A stretch of DNA of 27,991 nt, taken from NCBI GenBank assembly GCA_900546005.1, contig URBJ01000021.1, positions 1-27,991 on the forward strand. Direction: 5' to 3'. Below, piece after piece: positions 1-7,732 of the stretch (the first letter of the stretch is position 1; every line of letters starts with the position of its first letter). Below the pieces are notes generated by a model. That model saw nothing but the letters and a program-made list of their open reading frames with translations, was not told where the DNA came from and searched no databases. Position numbers and translations under genes: made by a program. Source of the stretch: an uncultured Alistipes sp. (GTDB taxonomy: Bacteria; Bacteroidota; Bacteroidia; Bacteroidales; Rikenellaceae).

Positions 1-194
1 GCGATCGGCTTGTGGCCGCACTCCTGGAAATGCTTCAGGATCATGATGCTGACCAAGTGCCCGATATGCAGCGAATCGGCCGTAGGGTCGATTCCGGCGT
101 AGGCGGTGGTCATCTCTTTGGACAGTTGCTCTTCGGTGCCCGGCATGATGTCATGGATCATGCCTCTCCATTTAAGTTCTTCTATGAAATCCAT
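1..194 (-). CDS. tyrS: Tyrosyl-tRNA synthetase, N-terminal part (cut by window edge)
   Basis: Class I aminoacyl-tRNA synthetase that charges tRNA-Tyr with tyrosine in the cytoplasm. Only the first 64 codons and two bases lie in the window; the gene continues past base 1. Translating the minus strand from the ATG at 192-194 gives a protein starting [20 protein letters not shown]. It carries the nucleotide-binding HIGH signature at residues 43-46, inside the stretch [15 protein letters not shown], which is diagnostic of bacterial TyrS. The start agrees with the family's usual N terminus and lies about 50 nt downstream of a good Bacteroidota promoter. The KMSKS motif and the S4 domain are outside the window and cannot be checked. 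The symbol is confident because this N-terminal block is very conserved. Confidence 0.93.
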   Translation of the reverse strand, partial: MDFIEELKWRGMIHDIMPGTEEQLSKEMTTAYAGIDPTADSLHIGHLVSIMILKHFQECGHKPI

Positions 195-244
195 CGGTTC
201 TGTAATGTCGAATTTTTTGTCTCTATGCCTTGAACAAGGCCGTA

Positions 245-276
245 CAAAGATACGAAAAGAGAACAAATTAGTCAAA
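245..276 (-). promoter_or_regulatory. Promoter of tyrS (TTTG / TATCTTTG)
   Basis: Read on the minus strand, a -33 TTTG (273-276) is followed after exactly 20 nt by TATCTTTG (245-252), a full match to the Bacteroidota -7 consensus TAnnTTTG. Transcription would start near 238-241, giving a tyrS leader of about 45 nt. Confidence 0.75.
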
Positions 277-314
277 AACTCTACGCTTCCCGGTATGTGT
301 CGTGTTCTTTGGGT

Positions 315-355
315 AAAAAAGCGGGGAGAACACTCCGTTCGAATATTCCCCCCGC
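315..355 (-). terminator. Rho-independent terminator of the xre-ligase operon
   Basis: On the minus strand a 12-bp stem (GCGGGGGGAATA with TGTTCTCCCCGC, two G-T wobbles) closes an 11-nt loop and is followed at once by six T residues (plus-strand A run 315-320). It lies just past the ligase stop codon at 371 and before the tyrS promoter, so it separates the two units. Confidence 0.85.
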
Positions 356-370
356 CTATATCCTTTCCAA

Positions 371-2032
371 TCAGACGACCTCAATGCCTTTCTCTTTCAG
401 CAGTTCGAGTCCTACATCTTTGAGCTTGTATTTTTGGATCTTGCCGCTGGCCGTCATCGGGAAACTGTCGACGAAGAAGATGTACTTCGGAATCTTGTAC
501 CGGGCGATCTGTCCCCGACAATAGAGTTTTACCTCCTCTTCCGTCAAAGTCTCTCCCTCTTTGACCTTGATGAAGGCTCCGACCTGTTCGCCGTATTTCG
601 GGCTGGGGATACCTGCCACTTCGATGGCTTCGATCTGCGGCATCTTGTAGAGGAAGTTCTCGATCTCACGGGGGTAGATGTTCTCTCCGCCGCGGATGAT
701 CATCTCCTTGATTCGTCCCGTAATCCGGAAGTATCCGTTTTCGTCCATCACTCCGAGGTCTCCCGAGTGGAGGAAGCCGTTTTCGTCGATGATGGCGGCC
801 GTCGCTTCCGGGTTCTTGTAGTATCCCTTCATGATGTTGTATCCCTTGCAGCACATCTCGCCCGGAGTCCCCGGAGGACACTCTTTGTTGGTCTGCGGAT
901 CGAGCACCTTGACCTCGACGTTCGGGAAGGCCCGGCCGACGGTCGTAGCCCGGATCTCCATCGAGTCGGTCGTGGCCGAGGCGGTCATGCCCGGGGAGGT
1001 TTCCGTAAGTCCGTACACGCTGATGATCTCCTTGCAGTACATTTTGTCCATTACCTGCTTCATCGTTTCGATCGGGCAGGGGGCTCCGGCCATGATTCCC
1101 GTTCTCAGGGAGCTCAGATCGAACATGTCGAACATCGGGTGGTGGAGTTCGGCGATAAACATCGTGGGGACTCCGTGCAGAGCGGTACAGCGTTCGCGGT
1201 GAACCGAAGCTAAAACCTTCAGTGGATCAAAATCCTCGACCATTACCATCGTCGAGCCGTGCGTGATGACCGAGCATACGCCCAGCACGCATCCAAAGCA
1301 GTGGAACAGCGGAACACAGATCAGCAGTTTGTCCTTAGCCGTAAAGTGCATCCGGTCGCCGATGGTCAGACCGTTGTTGAGGATGTTATGGCTGGTCAGC
1401 ATGACCCCTTTGGGGAATCCGGTCGTACCGGAGGTATATTGCATGTTGATTTCGTCGTGGCAGTCGACCTTTTTCTTTGCCTCCTCGAGTTTGGCATCGT
1501 CGACCAACGCACCAAGCTTCATCAGCTCGGAGGTGTTGTACATGCCACGGAGTTTCTCCTGCCCGATATAGATGACGTTACGAAGCTCGGGGAAGCGTTC
1601 GCTGTGCAGATTTCCCCGTTGGGTCGTTTTCAGCTCGGGAACCAAACCATACAGAATATCGACGTAGTCGCTGTCTCGGTAGCCGTTGACCATACACATC
1701 GTATGGATATCGGCATTTTTCATGATATATTCCAGCTCGGCGGCCTTGTAGTTTGTGTTTACGGTAACCAGCACGGCACCGATCTTTGCCGTAGCGAACA
1801 TAAAGGTCATCCAGTCGGGTACGTTTTTGGCCCATACGCCGACTTTGCTTCCCTTGGTTACGCCGATCGAGAGCAACCCTTTGGCGAAAATATCGACTCG
1901 GTCGTTGAACTCCTTGTAGGTGAAACGCAGCCCCCGGTCGGGATAGATCATGAACTCATGATCCGGATCTTCGGCTACGTACTTCTCGAGAATACCGCCG
2001 ACCGTATAATCGAGCATTTCTTGTTTTTCCAT
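371..2032 (-). CDS. AMP-binding acyl-CoA synthetase-like ligase
   Basis: ANL-superfamily adenylating enzyme. Members activate a carboxylic acid with ATP to an acyl-AMP and usually pass it to CoA. It is full length at 553 aa. The ATP-binding P-loop [10 protein letters not shown] is at 200-209, the A5 motif YGLTETSPG at 340-348 and GDLG at 424-427. The hinge region [16 protein letters not shown] starts at 439, and the C-terminal catalytic lysine is K531 in [11 protein letters not shown]. All key residues are present. This combination fits medium- or long-chain fatty-acyl-CoA synthetases, but the substrate cannot be read from the sequence and other acids are possible, so I give no symbol. The gene follows an XRE-cupin regulator by 20 nt and should share its promoter, which suggests that the regulator controls the ligase, perhaps in response to its substrate or product. 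A terminator follows the stop codon. Confidence 0.9.
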   Translation of the reverse strand: MEKQEMLDYTVGGILEKYVAEDPDHEFMIYPDRGLRFTYKEFNDRVDIFAKGLLSIGVTKGSKVGVWAKNVPDWMTFMFATAKIGAVLVTVNTNYKAAELEYIMKNADIHTMCMVNGYRDSDYVDILYGLVPELKTTQRGNLHSERFPELRNVIYIGQEKLRGMYNTSELMKLGALVDDAKLEEAKKKVDCHDEINMQYTSGTTGFPKGVMLTSHNILNNGLTIGDRMHFTAKDKLLICVPLFHCFGCVLGVCSVITHGSTMVMVEDFDPLKVLASVHRERCTALHGVPTMFIAELHHPMFDMFDLSSLRTGIMAGAPCPIETMKQVMDKMYCKEIISVYGLTETSPGMTASATTDSMEIRATTVGRAFPNVEVKVLDPQTNKECPPGTPGEMCCKGYNIMKGYYKNPEATAAIIDENGFLHSGDLGVMDENGYFRITGRIKEMIIRGGENIYPREIENFLYKMPQIEAIEVAGIPSPKYGEQVGAFIKVKEGETLTEEEVKLYCRGQIARYKIPKYIFFVDSFPMTASGKIQKYKLKDVGLELLKEKGIEVV

Positions 2033-2052
2033 TTTTTACGAAGTCCAAACGA

Positions 2053-2634
2053 TTAAAACGGCGTGTAAACGACAGCCAGAACCTTAGCTTGTTGTTCGGG
2101 AGCGGGGACCGAGATGTTGTGGGGAACGATCGAGTCGAAATAGATGCTGTCTCCCTGCTCGAGATTGTAGGTTTCGTCGCCGTAGCGGACCACGACATTG
2201 CCGTTTAAAACGTAGATGAACTCCTCTCCCTCGTGGTGAGACAAGGTCGACATCTCGTTGGGGGAGGTGTATTCGACGTTGATAACGAAGGGCTCCATAT
2301 TGCGGTCGGTCTTGTTCTCAGCGAGTGAACAGTATTTCAGGTGTTCGATATCGGCACCATTGCCCTTGCTGAGGCAAACCGATACTTGAGGAACCTGTTC
2401 AGTCGGAGTAGTAACCGTAGGTTCAGGGGATTCCATGCCGTCGAGGAATGTGCCCAGACGGATGCCCAGCGTCCGTGACAGCTTGATCAGCGTAGCCAAA
2501 GAGGGGAGAACTTTCCCCGATTCGATCGATGTGATTTGGTTCAGCGTAACTCCAGACTGCGCGGCAAGCTCTTCTTGTGAAATGTTGCTGTCTTCGCGCA
2601 AGCGTTTCAGTTTGTATCCTATGTTTTCAGTCAT
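2053..2634 (-). CDS. XRE-family HTH regulator with C-terminal cupin domain
   Basis: A 193-aa probable transcription factor. Residues about 8-62 form a Cro/CI-type helix-turn-helix with the typical ISQEELAAQSGVT and ITSIESGK segments. Residues about 125-190 form a small beta-barrel cupin (SHHEGEEFIYVLNG, then GDSIYFDSIVPHNI) with His133, His134, Glu136 or Glu138 and His172 as possible metal ligands. In this family the cupin usually senses a small molecule. The effector here is unknown. It is the first gene of a two-gene operon with the acyl-CoA synthetase-like ligase (20-nt gap), so the ligase is its most likely target. It is transcribed away from proC across a 250-nt spacer that holds promoters for both directions and a short AATTTTC-G-GAAAATT palindrome (2701-2715), which could be its operator. 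Confidence 0.88.
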   Translation of the reverse strand: MTENIGYKLKRLREDSNISQEELAAQSGVTLNQITSIESGKVLPSLATLIKLSRTLGIRLGTFLDGMESPEPTVTTPTEQVPQVSVCLSKGNGADIEHLKYCSLAENKTDRNMEPFVINVEYTSPNEMSTLSHHEGEEFIYVLNGNVVVRYGDETYNLEQGDSIYFDSIVPHNISVPAPEQQAKVLAVVYTPF

Positions 2635-2655
2635 GACAGGTATGGGTTTTCTATG

Positions 2656-2687
2656 AAAATCTATTCAAAGAAACTTCGGTTGTCAAA
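2656..2687 (-). promoter_or_regulatory. Probable promoter of the xre-ligase operon
   Basis: On the minus strand TTTG (2684-2687) is followed by 20 nt and then TAGATTTT (2656-2663), which matches the TAnnTTTG consensus in all but the last base. The spacing is ideal. It lies just upstream of the regulator start at 2634. Confidence 0.5.
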
Positions 2688-2758
2688 AAAGTGCAAGTAA
2701 AATTTTCGGAAAATTACGAGCTCCAAAATACCCTGTTTTTGGTCGATTCTTCCTTGGT

Positions 2759-2790
2759 TTTCCATGATATGTAAATTTTTTATAATTTTG
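2759..2790 (+). promoter_or_regulatory. Probable promoter of proC
   Basis: TAATTTTG at 2783-2790 is a full match to the Bacteroidota -7 element TAnnTTTG. The -33 position, 20 nt upstream, reads TTTC (one mismatch from TTTG). The leader to the proC ATG at 2887 would be about 90 nt. Confidence 0.5.
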
Positions 2791-2886
2791 GACGATTAAA
2801 ATGCAGGGAAAGTATAGAATACATATTGGGGACTGTCTGGATCGTTGGAGAAAGCAGTCGACCGGTTATAAGAAAAAGTTGGAATT

Positions 2887-3678
2887 ATGAAAATTACGAT
2901 TATCGGAGGAGGAAACATCGGAGGTTCCATCGCCGGCGGTTTGGCCGCAGGAACTTTGGTGAAAGCATCGGATCTGACCGTTGCTGATTGTTCTTCGGCC
3001 GCCCTTGATAAAATCAAGGGCATGAATGCCGACATCAAAACGTCGAACAACAATGCCGAAGCCGTCGAACAGGCGGATTTGGTGATCTTGGCCGTAAAAC
3101 CGTGGTTGGCCGAAGAGGTTTGTGCTTCGTTCCGCGACAAGCTCGATTTCTCGAAGCAGATGTTGGCATCGGTCGTTGCCGGTGTGCCGTTCGAGAAATT
3201 GCACATGATGCTCGAGAATGGTAAGGGAGTTAAGCCCACGTTGTTCCGTTTGATTCCCAATACGGCGATCTCTTTGCGGGAGAGCGTGACCTTTATTGCG
3301 TCGGACGGGGCTTCGAGCGAGCAGCTCGACGGATTGGTGGCTCTGTTCAATGAGTTGGGCAAGACCGTGGTGGTAACCGAGCAGATGATGATTTCGGGAA
3401 CGTCGTTATCCTCTTGCGGAATTGCCTTTGCCCTGAAGTATCTGGATGCATCGATCAAGGGTGGTGTGGAACTCGGATTCAGCGAAGAGGAGTCACGCGA
3501 GATCGTTATGCAGACGATGTACGGAGCTTTGGCTTTGATGAAACATAACAAGACGATGCCCCAGACCGAGATCGACAAGGTAACCACTCCGGGTGGACTT
3601 ACCCTCAAAGGATTGGAAGCTATGGCTGAAGCCGGCTTCTCGGAGGCCGTATGGGCCGGATTGATCAAGAGCCGGTAA
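2887..3678 (+). CDS. proC: Pyrroline-5-carboxylate reductase
   Basis: Catalyses the last step of proline synthesis, the NAD(P)H-dependent reduction of pyrroline-5-carboxylate to proline, in the cytoplasm. At 263 aa it has the normal family length. The N terminus MKITIIGGGNIGGSIAGG is a Rossmann dinucleotide-binding fold. AVKPW follows the expected strand, and IPNTAISL and the C-terminal signature TTPGGLTLKGLEAM (TTPGG about 233-237) are the ProC hallmarks. The loop that reads SGSGPAY in many ProC proteins is SSCGIAF here; I recall similar SCGIA versions from other Bacteroidales, so this is probably a lineage variant rather than a loss of function. It is a single-gene unit with its own promoter and a strong terminator, and has no other proline genes beside it. 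Confidence 0.93.
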   Translation: MKITIIGGGNIGGSIAGGLAAGTLVKASDLTVADCSSAALDKIKGMNADIKTSNNNAEAVEQADLVILAVKPWLAEEVCASFRDKLDFSKQMLASVVAGVPFEKLHMMLENGKGVKPTLFRLIPNTAISLRESVTFIASDGASSEQLDGLVALFNELGKTVVVTEQMMISGTSLSSCGIAFALKYLDASIKGGVELGFSEEESREIVMQTMYGALALMKHNKTMPQTEIDKVTTPGGLTLKGLEAMAEAGFSEAVWAGLIKSR

Positions 3679-3707
3679 TTTCAGGATCGGATTTTAAAGA
3701 AAAGGCG

Positions 3708-3753
3708 GTGCGACGGATGCGAACGACGAAAAGTTCGGCCGTCGCACTTTTTT
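3708..3753 (+). terminator. Terminator after proC, probably bidirectional
   Basis: A perfect 9-bp stem (GTGCGACGG with CCGTCGCAC) with an inner CGAAC/GTTCG stem is followed by six T residues on the plus strand. On the minus strand the same hairpin is followed by CGCCTTTTCTTT, so it may also stop readthrough from the exporter operon, which ends at 3852 and shows no other terminator. Confidence 0.87.
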
Positions 3754-3851
3754 GTGAAAGGCTAAAGAAGAACGGAAGGGAGCGGAAACAGCTCAGGGAA
3801 AGCCAAACGAATTTTTAGCAGGTCGGCGGTTGAACAGGAGAACCGGTTGGT

Positions 3852-4958
3852 TTAAGATCGTTTTTTATAGGTTAGCGTAGCAAGCAGATTGAGTATAATG
3901 GCGAAGACAGTCAGTGCAGTGTAATTTGCCCACAACTCTTTTACAGTCGTTCCTTTCAAGTAGACCGCTTGCATGATTTCAATAAAATAGCGGGGCGGAA
4001 GGAATCGTGTGATCCATTGAGCCCACTCGGGCATAGATGCAACCGGGGTGATCAATCCGCTCATCAGTACGAAAATCATTACAAAGAAAAACATGACGAA
4101 CATGGCCTGTTGCATGGTCGAAGAGCCGTTGGCGATCGTGACTCCGAGTCCCGACATGGTGAGAACGAAGAGTGCGGCTGCCAAATATATCGCTCCGAGT
4201 GAACCGACGGGAGACAATCCGTAGACGAGATAGGCCAACAACATGGCGATCGACAGAACAACCAATCCGATGATCCAATAGGGGATCAATTTGGCCAAAG
4301 TGAAGGTAAAACGTCCTACGGGCGTTACGTTGATCTGTTCGATCGTTCCGGTCTCTTTCTCTCCTACCAGATTGAGCGACGGGAGAAATCCGCACAGCAT
4401 GATGAGTAGCATGATCATCAGGGCCGGAATCATATAGTTGCGATATTCGAGTGTGGGATTATAGCGATTCTCGACGACGATGGGCTCGGTGGATGGAAGA
4501 TCTATTCCCTGTTCCCGTTGCAATTCGGTAAGTGTTTGGGTTATGATGCGGACGGCATATTGCGATCCGAGATTTCCTTTCAAGGCATTTACTCCGTTTG
4601 CGGTGACTCGCATTCTTTTCGGATTACCGAGCAAAATTGATTGCTCAAATCCATCAGGGACCTCGATGATAACGTCCGCGTCACCCTTCTCGAGCAGTGC
4701 AAATGCGGTGTCGTAGCGCTCCGGAACCGAAATCAGCGTGAAGTAGTCCGATGCGTCTGTTTTCCGGATCAGCCGGTTCGAAAGGCTCGACCGATCGTTA
4801 TCGATGATGGCAATGCCGATGTGCCGAACGTCCAAAGTCATGACCCATGGCATGACGAGCATAATCATCAGCGGGAAGATCAGAGCGACTTTCGGCAAAA
4901 ACGAATTGCGGATAAATTGCCGGAACTCCTTGTCAAGTAATATCAGTAGCGTACGCAT
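3852..4958 (-). CDS. ABC-2 type permease, second of the pair (YbhR/YbhS-like)
   Basis: Inner-membrane permease subunit of the exporter, 368 aa. One N-terminal membrane segment at about 24-42 is followed by a large extracytoplasmic domain (about 43-172), then about five further hydrophobic segments. The conserved ABC-2 cytoplasmic motif GEKETGTIEQ is at 199-208. I chose the ATG at 4956-4958 (MRTLLILLDKEFRQF) because it matches the family N terminus and starts 2 nt after the previous gene's stop. The frame stays open upstream to 5381, but that stretch is the antisense of the neighbouring permease. It is the last gene of the operon and pairs with the permease at 4961-6055, most likely as a heterodimer. 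The substrate is not evident; E. coli relatives have been linked to drug and cation efflux. Confidence 0.9.
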   Translation of the reverse strand: MRTLLILLDKEFRQFIRNSFLPKVALIFPLMIMLVMPWVMTLDVRHIGIAIIDNDRSSLSNRLIRKTDASDYFTLISVPERYDTAFALLEKGDADVIIEVPDGFEQSILLGNPKRMRVTANGVNALKGNLGSQYAVRIITQTLTELQREQGIDLPSTEPIVVENRYNPTLEYRNYMIPALMIMLLIMLCGFLPSLNLVGEKETGTIEQINVTPVGRFTFTLAKLIPYWIIGLVVLSIAMLLAYLVYGLSPVGSLGAIYLAAALFVLTMSGLGVTIANGSSTMQQAMFVMFFFVMIFVLMSGLITPVASMPEWAQWITRFLPPRYFIEIMQAVYLKGTTVKELWANYTALTVFAIILNLLATLTYKKRS

Positions 4959-4960
4959 GG

Positions 4961-6055
4961 TTATTCGAGTTTGTCGTTGAATTTTCGGAGCGCTATGCCG
5001 ATCAGTGCTAAAGTCATTCCCGAAAGAATAGCGAACTCTTTCAGTACGGCCACGAACGGAACCCCTTCGATCATCAGTTTCCGTATGGCAGCTATGTACC
5101 AGCGGGCCGGAACAATGGTTGAGAGCGCTTGCAGAATTTTGGGCATGTTTTCGATAGGGAATACCATGCCCGAGAGCATGATGACGGGTAACATGAGTAC
5201 CATACCGGAGATCAACATGGCCATGACTTGAGTGTCGGCTATGGTTGAAATGAAAAGTCCCAATGCCAAAGCCAGTATCAAGTAGAGCAGTGAGATTACT
5301 ACGATTCCTGCGGTCGACCCCGATATGGGGACGTCGAGTGCGTAGCGGGCCAACAGCAGAATGGTAGCCAGATTGATGCATGACAAGGCGAAGTAGGGGA
5401 TCATCTTGGCCAATATGATTCGTATCGGACGTACCGGGGAGGCCAGCAGTACCTCCATTGTCCCCGTCTCTTTTTCGCGTACGATGGATACAGAGGTCAT
5501 AATGGCGCAGATTAAGATAAAGATCAATCCCATAATGCCCGGAACGAAGTTGTAGGCACTTTTCATCTGGGGGTTATACATCAGGTGCATTTCGGGCTCT
5601 ATAAGAGTGGCGGTACCCCCGACGGACAGAACCTGTTGCAGGTATCCGGCTCCAGCTGCGGCGATGTTGGGGTTCGACGCGTCGAATACGAGCTGAATGG
5701 CGGCTCCATCAGTTGGTGATAAGGCTGAAGAGAGGGTTTTTCGGTCATAGTCGTCAGCAAAAACTACTACGACATCTGCCTCTCCACGACGCAACACCTC
5801 GTCTGTTTCTTTCGGAGAGATGAAACCTTTATAGGTAAAATAGGTATTGGCTGCCAATCGTTCCACTTGTTGCCTGATGGCGGATGTGCGGTTCGGTGCA
5901 ACGACTGCGAAATCGATGTTGTTGATCTCGGTTGAAATGGCGAATCCGAAGAGTGTCATCTGGACGATCGGCATCAACAGAACGACGAGCATGGTGCGTG
6001 GATCGCGGATGATGTGTAGCGTCTCTTTCCGGACGAATGACAAAAAACCTCCCAT
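4961..6055 (-). CDS. ABC-2 type permease, first of the pair (YbhR/YbhS-like)
   Basis: Inner-membrane permease subunit, 364 aa, with the same architecture as its downstream partner. It has an N-terminal membrane segment (about 22-42), a periplasmic domain of roughly 120 residues, then five to six C-terminal hydrophobic segments. The signature REKETGTMEVLLASPVRP begins at 193. It lies 12 nt downstream of the ATPase gene and 2 nt upstream of the second permease, so the two permeases are almost certainly co-translated. Paired YbhR/YbhS-type permeases form the membrane channel that hands substrate to an HlyD adaptor. The family placement is firm; the substrate is unknown. Confidence 0.91.
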   Translation of the reverse strand: MGGFLSFVRKETLHIIRDPRTMLVVLLMPIVQMTLFGFAISTEINNIDFAVVAPNRTSAIRQQVERLAANTYFTYKGFISPKETDEVLRRGEADVVVVFADDYDRKTLSSALSPTDGAAIQLVFDASNPNIAAAGAGYLQQVLSVGGTATLIEPEMHLMYNPQMKSAYNFVPGIMGLIFILICAIMTSVSIVREKETGTMEVLLASPVRPIRIILAKMIPYFALSCINLATILLLARYALDVPISGSTAGIVVISLLYLILALALGLFISTIADTQVMAMLISGMVLMLPVIMLSGMVFPIENMPKILQALSTIVPARWYIAAIRKLMIEGVPFVAVLKEFAILSGMTLALIGIALRKFNDKLE

Positions 6056-6067
6056 AGTAGTGTCGTA

Positions 6068-6811
6068 TTATTCTCCTCGTTTTGCGTCGCGAGCCAACGT
6101 ACGGAACACCTCGTCCATGCTCTTTGCGGCAAATTGTTGTTTTAATAGGGTTGGGGTATCCAAGGCTCGTATCTGTCCGTCGACCATGATCGATACGCGC
6201 GAGCAGTATTCGGCTTCATCCATGTAGTGAGTGGTGACGAAGACGGTTGTGCCGGCAGCTGCGGCTTCATAGATCAACTCCCAGAATTGGCGACGGGTCA
6301 CCGGATCGACCCCGCCGGTGGGTTCATCGAGAAAGACCACTTCGGGACGGTGGAGTGTTGCTACCGAAAAGGCGAGTTTCTGTTTCCATCCGAGTGGCAG
6401 CGATCCGACCCGTGTACGGATCTCTGAACGGAATTGCAGGCGGTCGAGCAATTCGACGGTCCGGCGCAGGGTTTGGCGGCGGTTCAATCCGTAGATTCCG
6501 GCATAGAGTCTGATGTTTTCCCAGACGGTCAGGTCCTCATAAAGCGAAAAGCGTTGGCTCATGTAGCCGATGTGTCGTTTGATCTCTTCACCTTGGGTCA
6601 TTACGTCGTATCCTGCGACCGTACCGCTGCCGGATGTGGGATAACTCAATCCGCAAAGCATTCGCATGGCAGTTGTCTTCCCGGCTCCGTTGGCTCCGAG
6701 GAAACCGAAAATCTCTCCCCGTTCAACCTCGAACGAGATACGGTCTACTGCGATAAATTCGCCGAATTTTTTACTGAGGTTTTTAACCGATATGACTTTG
6801 TCCCGATTCAT
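6068..6811 (-). CDS. ABC exporter ATPase B (YbhF C-half-like)
   Basis: Cytoplasmic ATPase, 247 aa. Walker A GANGAGKT is at 39-46, the Q-loop is Gln86 in YMSQRFSL, Walker B VVFLDE at 158-163 and the switch histidine is His195 in TTHYMDEAEYC. The signature loop is unusual: LPLGWKQ (138-144) replaces the consensus LSGGQ. From memory, the C-terminal half of E. coli YbhF has a very similar ELPLGFKQ, so this looks like a conserved family trait rather than decay. It overlaps the end of the preceding ATPase gene by 29 bp, which suggests coupled translation. The two proteins together correspond to the fused double ATPase YbhF of enterobacteria. Expected partners are ATPase A and the two ABC-2 permeases downstream. 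Confidence 0.92.
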   Translation of the reverse strand: MNRDKVISVKNLSKKFGEFIAVDRISFEVERGEIFGFLGANGAGKTTAMRMLCGLSYPTSGSGTVAGYDVMTQGEEIKRHIGYMSQRFSLYEDLTVWENIRLYAGIYGLNRRQTLRRTVELLDRLQFRSEIRTRVGSLPLGWKQKLAFSVATLHRPEVVFLDEPTGGVDPVTRRQFWELIYEAAAAGTTVFVTTHYMDEAEYCSRVSIMVDGQIRALDTPTLLKQQFAAKSMDEVFRTLARDAKRGE

Positions 6812-7721
6812 TTTCCATGCGTTGTATGAATACGTCTTCTATTCCGGCCTCGACCGGATATAATTCTATGGCTGAAAAACCCTCCGCTGAGAGCGTTTCG
6901 AGAAAACGGACTGCATTGAAACCTGATTCAGTGACCAGATGATGGGTCTGTCCGAAAGGATAACATGTTCGGACCCCCGCATAGCAGCGGGCTGCTTTTA
7001 GTAGTCCGAACATGTTGTCGCCGTGAAGTGCAAAGAGCGGAGCATTGAATCCGGATACAATGCCTTGCGGAGTGTCGATGCCTAAAACTTTTCCTTCGTT
7101 GATCAGGGCGATTCGGTCACAACGGTTCGCTTCGTCCATATAGGGAGTCGATACGAGGATCGAGATCCTTTTTGCTTTCAATTCAGCAAGCATGTCCCAA
7201 AATTCGCTGCGTGATACGGCATCGACTCCTGTGGTCGGTTCGTCGAGGAACAGGACCGAGGGCCGGTGGATCAGTGCACAACAGAGGGCTAGCTTTTGTT
7301 TCATGCCTCCCGAGAGTTTCCCTGCGCGCCGCGTGCGAAAGGGTTTGATTTGACGGTAGATCGGATCGATAAGATCGTGGCTGTCGCGGAGGTTTGTTCC
7401 GAAGAGTGCAGCGAAAAAAGCGAGGTTCTCGTCGACCGTCAGGTCGGGATAGAGCGAGAAACGGCCCGGCATGTAACCGATCGTCTTGCGGATGTTCCTG
7501 TATTCGGTTGCGATGTCCATGCCGTTGACCGAGGCTTGACCCTCGTCGGGATCGATCAGGGTGGTCAGCAGCCGGAACAGTGTTGTTTTCCCAGCTCCAT
7601 CGGGGCCGATCAATCCGAACAGTTCGCCGCGATGTACCTCCAGCCGGATTCGATCGAGAGCGACGACCGGGCCATAGCGTTTGGTCAATCCCTTTATCTC
7701 TATCGCATTGGAGAAATTCAT
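6783..7721 (-). CDS. ABC exporter ATPase A (YbhF N-half-like)
   Basis: Cytoplasmic ATPase, 312 aa: a nucleotide-binding domain of about 225 residues plus a C-terminal extension. Walker A is GPDGAGKT (39-46, with Asp in place of the common Asn), the signature LSGGMKQ (136-142) is canonical and Walker B is VLFLDE (156-161). The Q-loop glutamine is replaced by glycine (Gly86 in YMPGRFSL) and the switch histidine by proline (Pro193 in STPYMDEAN). E. coli YbhF, as I recall it, also lacks the histidine in its N-terminal half. This subunit therefore probably cannot complete a catalytic site with its own Walker motifs, but can supply an intact signature to ATPase B. The start follows the adaptor stop by 11 nt. 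Confidence 0.92.
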   Translation of the reverse strand: MNFSNAIEIKGLTKRYGPVVALDRIRLEVHRGELFGLIGPDGAGKTTLFRLLTTLIDPDEGQASVNGMDIATEYRNIRKTIGYMPGRFSLYPDLTVDENLAFFAALFGTNLRDSHDLIDPIYRQIKPFRTRRAGKLSGGMKQKLALCCALIHRPSVLFLDEPTTGVDAVSRSEFWDMLAELKAKRISILVSTPYMDEANRCDRIALINEGKVLGIDTPQGIVSGFNAPLFALHGDNMFGLLKAARCYAGVRTCYPFGQTHHLVTESGFNAVRFLETLSAEGFSAIELYPVEAGIEDVFIQRMENESGQSHIG

Positions 7722-7732
7722 GGTATGTGCTG

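Noticed and set aside
434..1213. 259-aa open frame antisense to the ligase gene
   Set aside because: It has Asp/Val/His/Arg-rich composition typical of antisense frames and no recognisable domain.
2796..3668. 290-aa open frame antisense to proC
   Set aside because: It is the reverse of proC in a shadow frame, Ser/Pro-rich and without a domain; proC itself has all family motifs and a promoter and terminator.
4959..5381. In-frame N-terminal extension of the last permease (509-aa reading)
   Set aside because: It is antisense-frame sequence of the upstream permease gene, rich in His and Arg and without any domain. The family start MRTLLILLDKEF at 4958 fits both the spacing and the homologues.
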